Program-made: the position numbers and the translations under genes | In this document: positions 32,701-34,890 of the stretch, in pieces | Position numbering within the stretch: position 1 is the first letter of the stretch | How the letters are laid out: every line of letters starts with the position of its first letter | The notes under the pieces: generated by a model | What the model was told of the DNA's origin: nothing | What the model saw: the letters and a program-made list of their open reading frames with translations, nothing else | Database searches by the model: none | Assembly (NCBI GenBank): GCA_039105265.1 | Contig: JAPFFF010000001.1 | Location: forward strand, 9,796,001 to 9,860,000 | DNA: 64,000 bases | Reading direction: 5' to 3' | From: Tritrichomonas musculus | Lineage: Eukaryota; Parabasalia; Tritrichomonadida; Tritrichomonadidae

Positions 32701-34282
32701 TTCACTCAACAGTCTTAGTGATTCATTACCAAATCCACAAACAGAAAACATTGACAATTCGCCTGAATTGCAGAAGCAGATCATTGAAACCCTCTTCACT
32801 TATTCAGGCAATCCAATTGTCGACAGATTCATCAAGATGCTTCAATCACGAGAAGATGACAATTCATTGTTGCTCAATCAACAAATTTCCAAGTCATTTG
32901 ATCGTGTCTACAGAACCTTAGAGATCATCCACATGCTTCCACCAACAATTTCACTGACATCTTCATTTGCAAACAGTGCTTCATCGCCTGCAAACTCACC
33001 AATTCCATTTGATATCATTGACAGACAGAGTCTTAAAGTTGCCAATGTTCAATTTGCTCATCTTTTGTCTGAAATCGCAAAAGTCCAGAAATCAAATCTT
33101 CAGCAAATTGCACAGCAACAACAAAAGAGTGCAACTATTGAAGCTGATGTTGCTGATAATGACAATGACAATGATAAAGAAGATGTTGATAAAATTAGTT
33201 ATGATGACTTGAAAGCTAAATATCGTGAACTTCGCGCCAAATGCAAGAAGCTTTACAAATCTAACAAGAACTACATGAAGACAGAAGAAAAGATCAAAGC
33301 TGTCACATTTTCAATATGTCCAATAATGCAGAAGTCAGTGACAGAAGACGCAAACTTCAGCAAGTTCTTTAAGCTTTTCATATCACAATTCCCTATGATA
33401 ATATCATCAAGGATCCAAAACTGGGTCAAAGATCGCTTTGACATCATTCTGGCAGCAATGGCTGAGCTTTCATCGATGATTGATGCCCTCAATCATCGAT
33501 TCTCTCAACTCACTGGAAACTCGCCACTTCAAGAAAACGACGTCACAGAAGATGAAATTGAACGTGCAGCTAAAGCACGAGAGAATGTTTTACAGAAGTA
33601 CAACTTCATTCTGAGAGAGATGTTCCCAGTCACGATGAAAGTCAACTCATTGAGCCCCTTCAATGAAATCCAGAAGCGAATAAGGAAGACAATTTCGATC
33701 CAGCGATCAGCCTTACAGCTGATACCTGGTTCAAGGCCTCCTTTACACGAGACAATATACAACTATGCTCTCGCAATAAGGAGAAACTTGGGATCAAATG
33801 TTGCTTTGAATTCATCGAATGATTTATCAACTGATTTGAACTTGTCTGAACTTAGTGAAGGAAACTCCTTCAATTCATCAACAACTTCAGTCACTTCACT
33901 GCCAGTTCCTGTTCTTACTAAATCCAAGACTGTCACAAGCAACAACAACAACAATGAGCCAAGCAGTCAACAAAAACAGATTGACGAATTAATGTATGTT
34001 GTAAATCATTCAGTACTTTATGAAGACTTGATTACTCCATTGAGCCAAATTGTAGGCTTAGAGCCACAAATTGATTCACACGATATAACTGAAGAAACAA
34101 TCACTTCGTTACTTCAAGCAATCCAAGAAAAGATGATTGAGAAAGATAAGACAATTGATAAAATGCAAAAGAAATCTGAATCTTACAGAGAAAAAGTAGA
34201 ATCACTTATCAATTATGTTAAAGATAAATTACCACCTAATACTCAGAAACAAGTACAAAATATTTTAAGCTACAAATTTTAA
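8771..34282 (+). CDS. Giant coiled-coil repeat protein, 8503 residues
   Basis: One uninterrupted frame of 25.5 kb, predicted at roughly 1 MDa. The N-terminal ~430 residues are non-repetitive, helical and charged, with an acidic patch near 365-380. From about residue 510 to 7680 the protein is almost wholly a 21-residue unit: heptad IDELEKD followed by two more polar heptads, with KQDDINN or KQEDINN in most copies. Other recurring blocks are LDREIEGLKNKISELE and ENEDLKNKLNELQQ. The C-terminal ~800 residues are unique, with acidic runs (DDDDDEE) and Ser/Asn-rich linkers. No motor, kinase, membrane or lipid-binding motif is seen. Exact heptad phasing argues for a very long, mostly dimeric rod. 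Candidate roles (structural filament, golgin-like tether, centrosomal or costa protein) are conjecture. Array length may be affected by assembly, although the unique ends and lack of any frame break support a real gene. Confidence 0.93.
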   Translation: MSDLSPELISYNKSLITSARKFINSCSTRGLDYKIVKSRLENTFNQPIDAMISILHDEIDENDYPNQVKSIKIPPLQRLAEEIINYKMKTDSIINRSLTGNDRLEFDNLQNQYKKIRKIQDSILKLAKQSKSPKVNSILDSINTVDPDADKLNELLNAMLQDGYNSVKGDEMQRKMANLCSNILKSVGDEREVDESTPFDKSEKLILDAFKKLKDKVNILSIQSAQPDKYQVQLIDALKSQVKDLQDALQSKTDNEKFRNEIEKRFESLENCLNNSKYDDLLNDYKNAFNKIEEITNSKNDLLIRNGGLETEKIMLEQKIDELKGENKDQKDKISKLKKRIRELKDHIRQLSKDQNIPILYDEEDEADDEDNILSDDVNANDTNNNTDSISSSAELLKIDKQTANPISDLLALQNGEVDQSAIIDQSSIIDRSIDLSQTNYNPDLESKLQEVEAKQNEVLELQQSAKEQEVMVSKLENQMENAQAELNHINLLKEETSLRQILDEIEKELIEKQDTIDSQQQRIEELERENEELRNKLKDLQQQLEQVQNELKNNSESSEARNADNQDDINAKQGKIDELEKEITDKKNDINAKQQQIDELGRENEDLKNKLNELQQRHEQVQQELKNNNESSEARNVEHQNDIDAKQQHIDDLEKDNNDKQEDINAKQRHIDDLEKDNEAKQQDINNKQNDINSKQQRIEDLEKDNNAKQEDINNKQGRIDELEKDNNDKQNDINAKQQRIDELGCENEDLKNKLNELQQQHEQAQQELKNNNESSEARNVEQQNDINNKQNKIDELEKDNEAKQQDINNKQNDINSKQQRIEELERNNNDKQNDINAKQGRIDELEKDNNDKQNDINAKQGRINELEKDNNDKQNDINAKQQRIDELGRENEDLKNKLNELQQQHEQAQQELKNNNEASEARNVEQQNDINAKQQHIDDLEKDNEAKQQDINNKQNDINFKQQRIEELEKDNNAKQEDINNKQGRIDELERDNNDKQNDINAKQGRINELEKDNADKENDINTKQQRIDELGCENEDLKNKLNELQQQHEQAQQELKNNNEASEARNVEQQNDINAKQQHIDDLEKDNNAKQRHIDDLEKDNEAKQQDINNKQNDINSKQQRIEELEKDNNAKQEDINNKQGRIDELERDNNDKQNDINAKQQRIDELGCENEDLKNKLNELQQQHEQAQQELKNNNEASEARNVEQQNDINNKQNKIDELEKDNEAKQQDINNKQNDINAKQQRIEDLEKDNNDKQNDINAKQGRINELEKDNTDKQNDINAKQQRIEDLEKENNDKQNDINNKQNRIDDLEKDNAAKQEDINNKQKDIDAKQQRIADLEKDNEGKQNDINAKQNRIDELEKDNAEKQNDINNKQQHIENLDREIEGLKNKISELEKDNASKQEDINNKQNDIDAKTQKINELEKDNASKQEDINNKQSDINAKQQSIEELEKDNDNKQADINDKAHKIEELEKDNEAKQNDINGKAQIIEELEKDNAAKQEDINNKQNDINSKAQKIDELEKDNAEKQNDINNKQQHIEDLDREIEGLKNKISELEKDNASKQEDINNKQNDIDAKAQKIEELEKDNAEKQNDINGKQQHIEDLDREIEGLKNKISELEKDNASKQEDINNKQNDIDAKAQKIDELEKDNAAKQEDINNKQKRIEDLEKDNEAKQNDINGKAQKIDELENDNAAKQEDINNKQNDINAKQGRIEELERDNAAKQEDINNKQNDINAKQQRIDDLEKDNNAKQEDINAKQRHIDDLEKDNEAKQQDINNKQNDINSKQQRIEELEKDNNAKQEDINNKQGRIDELERDNNDKQNDINAKQQRIDELGCENEDLKNKLNELQQQHEQVQQELKNNNEASEARNVEQQNDINNKQNKIDELEKDNEAKQQDINNKQNDINAKQQRIEDLEKDNNDKQNDINAKQGRINELEKDNTDKQNDINAKQQRIEDLEKENNDKQNDINNKQNRIDDLEKDNAAKQEDINNKQKDIDAKQQRIADLEKDNEGKQNDINAKQNRIDELEKDNAEKQNDINNKQQHIEDLDREIEGLKNKISELEKDNASKQEDINNKQNDIDAKAQKIEELEKDNAEKQNDINGKQQHIEDLDREIEGLKNKISELEKDNASKQEDINNKQNDIDAKAQKIEELEKDNASKQEDINNKQSDINAKQQSIEELEKDNDNKQADINDKAHKIEELEKDNEAKQNDINGKAQIIEELEKDNAAKQEDINNKQNDINSKAQKIDELEKDNAEKQNDINNKQQHIEDLDREIEGLKNKISELEKDNASKQEDINNKQNDIDAKAQKIEELEKDNAAKQEDINNKQNDIDAKAQKIEELEKDNAEKQNDINGKQQHIEDLDREIEGLKNKISELEKDNASKQEDINNKQNDIDAKAQKIEELEKDNASKQEDINNKQNDIDAKAQKIEELEKDNAEKQNDINGKQQHIEDLDREIEGLKNKISELEKDNASKQEDINNKQNDIDAKAQKIDELEKDNASKQEDINNKQQHIDELEKDNNDKQEDINAKQRHIDDLEKDNEAKQQDINNKQNDINSKQQRIEDLERDNEGKQNDINAKAQKINELEKDNEDKQNDINSKAQKINELEKDNEAKQNDINNKAQKIDELEKDNAAKQEDINTKAQKIDELEKDNENKQNDINAKAQKIDELEKDNAAKQEDINAKAQKIDELEKDNEAKQNDINNKAQKIDELEKDNAAKQDDINNKAQKIDELEKDNATKQNDINDKQQHIEDLDREIEGLKNMISELEKDNASKQEDINNKQNDIDAKAQKIDELEKDNASKQEDINNKQIDIDAKQQHIEELERDNADKQNDINNKAQKIDELEKDNAAKQEDINNKQNEINALQKRIEELEKDNAAKQEDINNKAQKINELEKDNADKQDDINNKQKDIEAKQQRIEELEKDNEAKQNDINSKQGRIEDLEKDNTAKQEDINNKAQKIDELEKDNAAKQEDINNKAQKIDELEKDNTAKQEDINNKAQKIDELEKDNAAKQEDINNKAQKIDELEKDNAAKQEDINNKAQKIDELEKDNAAKQEDINNKAQKIDELEKDNAAKQEDINNKAQKIDELEKDNAAKQEDINNKAQKIDELEKDNAAKQEDINNKAQKIDELEKDNAAKQEDINNKQNDLNAKRQRIEDLEKDNEAKQNDINGKAQKIDELEKDNAAKQEDINNKQNDLNAKQQRIEDLEKDNNAKQEDIDNKLNDNNIKQRHIELLEQDSNDKQKDIDNKAQQIEELEKDNAAKQEDINNKQNDIKAKQQRIEELEKDNAAKQDDINNKAQKIDELEKDNAAKQDDINNKAQKIDELEKDNASKQDDINNKAQKIDELEKDNAAKQDDINAKAQKIDELEKDNAAKQEDINAKAQKIDELEKDNASKQDDINNKAQKIDELEKDNEAKQEDINAKAQKIDELEKDNAAKQDDINNKAQIIEELEKDNEAKQNDINNKAQKIEELEKDNAAKQEDINAKAQKIDVLEKGNEAKQDDINAKAQKIDELEKDNAAKQEDINAKAQKIDELEKDNASKQDDINNKAQKIDELEKDNAAKQDDINAKAQKIDELEKDNAAKQDDINAKAQKIDELEKDNEAKQEDINAKAQKIDELEKDNAAKQDDINNKAQKIEELEKDNAAKQEDINNKQQRIDQLEKDNADKQNDINAKQHHIEELEKDNAAKQEDINAKQKRIEELEKENADKQEDINNKQQLIEELENDNEAKQQDINVKQNRIEDLEKDNAAKQNDINDKAQKIDELEKDNAAKQEDINAKAQKIDELEKDNAAKQDDINNKAQKIDELEKDNAAKQEDINNKAQKIDELEKDNAAKQEDINNKAQKIDELEKDNAAKQEDISNKAQKIDELEKDNAAKQEDINNKAQKIDELEKDNAAKQEDINNKAQKIDELEKDNAAKQEDINNKAQKIDELEKDNAAKQEDINNKAQKIDELEKDNAAKQEDINNKAQKIDELEKDNASKQEDINSKQQHIEDLDREIEGLKNKISELEGDNAAKQEDINGKAQKIDELEKDNAAKQEDINNKAQKIDELEKDNAAKQEDINNKQNDLNAKRQRIEDLEKDNEAKQNDINGKAQKIDELEKDNAAKQEDINNKQNDLNAKQQRIEDLEKDNNAKQEDIDNKLNDNNIKQRHIELLEQDSNDKQKDIDNKAQQIEELEKDNAAKQEDINNKQNDIKAKQQRIEELEKDNAAKQDDINNKAQKIDELEKDNAAKQDDINNKAQKIDELEKDNASKQDDINNKAQKIDELEKDNAAKQDDINAKAQKIDELEKDNAAKQEDINAKAQKIDELEKDNAAKQDDINNKAQKIDELEKDNAAKQDDINNKAQKIDELEKDNAAKQDDINSKAQKIDELEKDNAAKQEDINNKAQIIDELEKDNAAKQDDINAKAQKIDELEKDNAAKQEDINNKEQKIDELEKDNAAKQDDINNKAQKIDELEKDNAAKQDDINNKAQKIDELEKDNAAKQDDINNKAQKIDELEKDNAAKQDDINNKAQKIDELEKDNAAKQDDINAKAQKIDELEKDNAAKQDDINNKAQKIDELEKDNAAKQEDINAKAQKIDELEKDNAAKQEDINNKAQKIDELEKDNAAKQDDINAKAQKIDELEKDNAAKQDDINNKAQKIDELEKDNAAKQDDINNKTQKIDELEKDNAAKQDDINNKAQKIDELEKDNAAKQDDINNKAQKIDELEKDNAAKQDDINNKAQKIDELEKDNAAKQDDINNKAQKIDELEKDNAAKQDDINNKAQKIDELEKDNAAKQDDINNKAQKIDELEKDNAAKQEDINAKAQKIDELEKDNAAKQEDINNKAQKIDELEKDNAAKQDDINNKAQKIDELEKDNAAKQDDINAKAQKIDELEKDNAAKQDDINNKAQKIDELEKDNAAKQDDINNKTQKIDELEKDNAAKQDDINNKAQKIDELEKDNAAKQDDINNKAQKIDELEKDNAAKQDDINNKAQKIDELEKDNAAKQDDINNKAQKIDELEKDNAAKQDDINNKAQKIDELEKDNAAKQDDINNKAQKIDELEKDNAAKQDDINNKAQKIDELEKDNAAKQDDINNKAQKIDELEKDNAAKQDDINNKAQKIDELEKDNAAKQDDINNKAQKIDELEKDNAAKQEDINNKAQKIDELEKDNAAKQDDINNKAQKIDELEKDNAAKQEDINNKAQKIDELEKDNAAKQDDINNKAQKIDELEKDNAAKQDDINNKAQKIDELEKDNAAKQDDINAKAQKIDELEKDNAAKQDDINNKAQKIDELEKDNAAKQEDINAKAQKIDELEKDNAAKQEDINNKAQKIDELEKDNAAKQDDINNKAQKIDELEKDNAAKQDDINNKAQKIDELEKDNAAKQDDINNKAQKIDELEKDNAAKQDDINNKAQKIDELEKDNAAKQEDINNKAQKIDELEKDNAAKQDDINNKAQKIDELEKDNAAKQDDINNKAQKIDELEKDNAAKQEDINNKAQKIDELEKDNAAKQDDIKYKAQKIDELEKDNAAKQDDINAKAQKIDELEKDNAAKQEDINNKAQKIDELEKDNAAKQDDINNKAQKIDELEKDNAAKQDDINNKAQKIDELEKDNAAKQDDINNKAQKIDELEKDNAAKQEDINAKAQKIDELEKDNAAKQDDINNKAQKIDELEKDNAAKQDDINAKAQKIDELEKDNAAKQDDINNKAQKIDELEKDNAAKQEDINAKAQKIDELEKDNAAKQDDINNKAQKIDELEKDNAAKQDDINAKAQKIDELEKDNAAKQEDINNKAQIIDELEKDNAAKQDDINNKAQKIDELEKDNAAKQDDINNKAQKIDELEKDNAAKQDDINNKAQKIDELEKDNAAKQDDINAKAQKIDELEKDNAAKQDDINSKAQKIDELEKDNAAKQEDINNKAQIIDELEKDNAAKQDDINAKAQKIDELEKDNAAKQEDINNKAQKIDELEKDNAAKQDDINNKAQKIDELEKDNAAKQDDINNKAQKIDELEKDNAAKQEDINNKAQKIDELEKDNAAKQDDINNKAQKIDELEKDNAAKQDDINNKAQKIDELEKDNADKQDDINNKAQKIDELEKDNAAKQDDINNKAQKIDELEKDNADKQDDINSKAQKIDELEKDNAAKQDDINNKAQKIDELEKDNAAKQEDINAKAQKIDELEKDNAAKQDDINAKKQRIEELENDNRAKQEDINNKHQRIEELEKDNNAKQDDINAKQQIIAELEKENADKQNDINDKQKRIEELERDNQAKQQRIDELERENNDKQNDIDAKQQRIAELEKENTDKQDDINNKQNRINELKKDNNDKQNDINAKQGRIDELEKDNAAKQEDINNKQNDINAKQQRIEELEKDNEGKQNDINEKAQKINDIEKDNAAKQEDINNKQNDINAKQGRIEELEKDNAAKQEDINNKQNDINAKQQRIDDLEKDNNAKQEDINAKQRHIDDLEKDNNAKQEDINAKQQRIDDLEKDNNDKQNDINAKQGRINELEKDNTDKQNDINAKQQRIEDLEKENNDKQNDINNKQNRIDDLEKDNAAKQEDINNKQKDIDTKQQRIADLEKDNEGKQNDINAKQNRIDELEKDNAEKQNDINNKQQHIEDLDREIEGLKNKISELEKDNASKQEDINNKQNDINSKQQRIEELERENEGKQNDINSKAQKIDELEKDNAAKQEDINNKQNDIDAKAQKIDELEKDNAAKQEDINNKQNDIDAKTQKIDELEKDNAAKQEDINNKQNDIDAKAQKIDELEKDNAAKQEDINNKQNDIDAKTQKIDELEKDNAAKQEDINNKQNDIDAKAQKIDELEKDNAAKQEDINNKQNDIDAKTQKIDELEKDNAAKQEDINNKAQKIDELEKDNAAKQEDINNKQNDLNAKQQRIEDLERDNEAKQNDISNKAQKIDELEKDNAAKQEDINSKQQYIEDLDREIEGLKNKISELEGDNAAKQEDINNKQNDIDAKAQKIDELEKDNAAKQEDINNKQKRIEDLEKDNEAKQNDINGKAQKIDELEKDNAAKQEDINNKQNDINAKQGRIEELERDNAAKQEDINNKQNDINAKQQRIDDLEKDNNDKQNDINVKQGRIEELERDNAAKQEDINNKQNDINAKQQRIDDLEKDNNDKQNDINAKQGRIEELERDNSDKQNDINAKQGRIDELEKDNAAKQDDINNKQNDINAKAQKIAELERDNNDKQNDINAKQGRIDELEKDNAAKQEDINNKQNDINAKQGRIEELERDNNYKQNDINAKQGRIEELERDNAAKQEDINNKQNDINAKAQKIDELERDNNDKQNDINAKQRIIEELERDNAAKQEDINNKQNDINAKQGRIEELERDNNYKQNDINSKQGRIEELERDNAAKQEDINNKQNDINAKQQCIEELEKDNNDKQNDINAKQGRIEELERDNAAKQEDINSKQNDINAKQQRINELEKDNADKQNDINTKQQRIDELGRENEDLKNKLNELQQQHEQVQQELKNNNESSEARNVEQQNDINNKQNKIDELEKDNEAKQQDINNKQNDINAKQQRIDDLEKDNNDKQNDINAKQGRIDELEKANNDKQNDINTKQDRINELEKDNADKQNDINAKQQRIDELGRENEDLKNKLNELQQRHEQVQQELKNNNESSEARNVEQQNDINAKQQHIDDLEKDNNDKQEEINNKQQRIDELEKLLQEGNQKSDELSEKNNELESLKQQLADAQTQIEQQKQQLDALEPLQVTSRDINLNEEPAQDINQITKERNELDKKYQQLVKKAKVLMKQKKDAESNLDSLRREYILIRSTLAVMMKRTSELGNKLEETPEFKDVDTFLDEFKKRSDRINELQQKVAKLRSKLNKYRQAGFDMSDDDDDEEIEGKEDREERTRKNLDALLFSVENSLKVKSDTEPTTINQRVSNIKDRIAEKVNRKKMGLKSANDKLSKTEKEIKKIELGIRSESVTPSERTKLDSKLSLKNKEIKIINKKKEEIKKQIDSLNSLSDSLPNPQTENIDNSPELQKQIIETLFTYSGNPIVDRFIKMLQSREDDNSLLLNQQISKSFDRVYRTLEIIHMLPPTISLTSSFANSASSPANSPIPFDIIDRQSLKVANVQFAHLLSEIAKVQKSNLQQIAQQQQKSATIEADVADNDNDNDKEDVDKISYDDLKAKYRELRAKCKKLYKSNKNYMKTEEKIKAVTFSICPIMQKSVTEDANFSKFFKLFISQFPMIISSRIQNWVKDRFDIILAAMAELSSMIDALNHRFSQLTGNSPLQENDVTEDEIERAAKARENVLQKYNFILREMFPVTMKVNSLSPFNEIQKRIRKTISIQRSALQLIPGSRPPLHETIYNYALAIRRNLGSNVALNSSNDLSTDLNLSELSEGNSFNSSTTSVTSLPVPVLTKSKTVTSNNNNNEPSSQQKQIDELMYVVNHSVLYEDLITPLSQIVGLEPQIDSHDITEETITSLLQAIQEKMIEKDKTIDKMQKKSESYREKVESLINYVKDKLPPNTQKQVQNILSYKF
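12045..13027 (+). repeat. Diverse-block duplication, copy 1 of 3
   Basis: About 980 bp matching 14052-15034 with only a few differences (offset 2007 bp). Part of it, from the KQGRINELEKDNTDKQ text onward, also matches about 28195-28685, which is 13671 bp (217 units) from the second copy. The 2007-bp offset is not a multiple of 63 because cap blocks of another length lie between. Confidence 0.8.
14052..15034 (+). repeat. Diverse-block duplication, copy 2 of 3
   Basis: Near-identical to 12045-13027; single-base differences are visible, for example GCTCAA versus GTCCAA in the HEQAQQ/HEQVQQ codons. Confidence 0.8.
18150..18963 (+). repeat. Segmental duplication within the array, copy 1
   Basis: About 810 bp that appears identical to 20922-21735, offset 2772 bp or exactly 44 units. 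It contains the rare variant text KLNDNNIKQRHIELLEQ, which makes the match unmistakable. Diversity within the segment but identity between copies implies a recent duplication or conversion. Confidence 0.85.
20922..21735 (+). repeat. Segmental duplication within the array, copy 2
   Basis: Partner of 18150-18963; the two copies diverge in sequence just after 18963 and 21735 respectively. Confidence 0.85.
21430..27300 (+). repeat. Homogenised core of the 63-bp array
   Basis: About 93 consecutive units nearly identical in protein, differing mainly by D/E in KQDDIN versus KQEDIN, by NNK/NAK/NSK, and by synonymous changes. Rare marked units (KTQK at 22781 and 23537; AQII at 21971, 26129 and 26507) recur at exact unit multiples, showing internal duplication. 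Confidence 0.85.
28195..28685 (+). repeat. Diverse-block duplication, copy 3 (partial)
   Basis: About 490 bp shared with the two N-terminal copies, placed near the far end of the array. It suggests exchange between the two ends of the gene by conversion or unequal crossing-over. Confidence 0.75.
28790..29335 (+). repeat. 84/168-bp higher-order repeat
   Basis: Here the unit lengthens to 28 residues by adding QNDIDAK. Units alternate KAQK and KTQK, giving a 56-residue (168-bp) period repeated about three times. A 28-residue coiled-coil period is the one known from myosin rods, although nothing else in this protein resembles myosin. Confidence 0.75.
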
Positions 34283-34890
34283 TTTTTGAACCGATTTTTA
34301 TTTTATTTTATTATTTATTATTATTTATTATTTATATTTTTATTTTAAACATTTTTATAATATAATAATATTTTATTTCTGATTTTTATTTATTTTTTGT
34401 TTTGATTTTAAAATCATTGTGAAATTTGAATTTTTTTTTTATTTTGGGAGAAATTATTCTTGGCAGTGAATTCAAAATATTAATTTTCTTTAATTTTTTA
34501 ATAGTAAATATATAATAATAATAGTTTTTTAGTTTATTATTAAATGATAAATCACTTTATAGAAAATTATTTTGAAAAATTAATAAATATATTCAAAGAT
34601 AAAAGTAATATGAAATATAAAGACTATAAACCAAAGACAAGTCAAATGCTTTGTATTTTATTTTATTTATTTAAACTTTTTGATATATTTTGAGAACAAA
34701 CATTAAAATAGAAATTTTGATTTATCTTATAATATTTTAATTATATTGTTAAACAAACTAAAATATATAATATTATAATTATGTTAATATTAATTAAGGA
34801 ACATATTTTTAAATTACCCGTCAGATTTCGCTGAGAAACATCTTTATTATTCAATTTTATAATTGAATTGATTCTCAAAAAAATATAGAG
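34283..34890. other. AT-rich spacer with TTATT microsatellite
   Basis: 608 bp. It starts with a TTATTTATTA-type low-complexity stretch (about 34300-34350) and otherwise shows no gene. TCAATTTTAT, about 40 bp before the next start codon, may mark transcription initiation. Confidence 0.5.
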
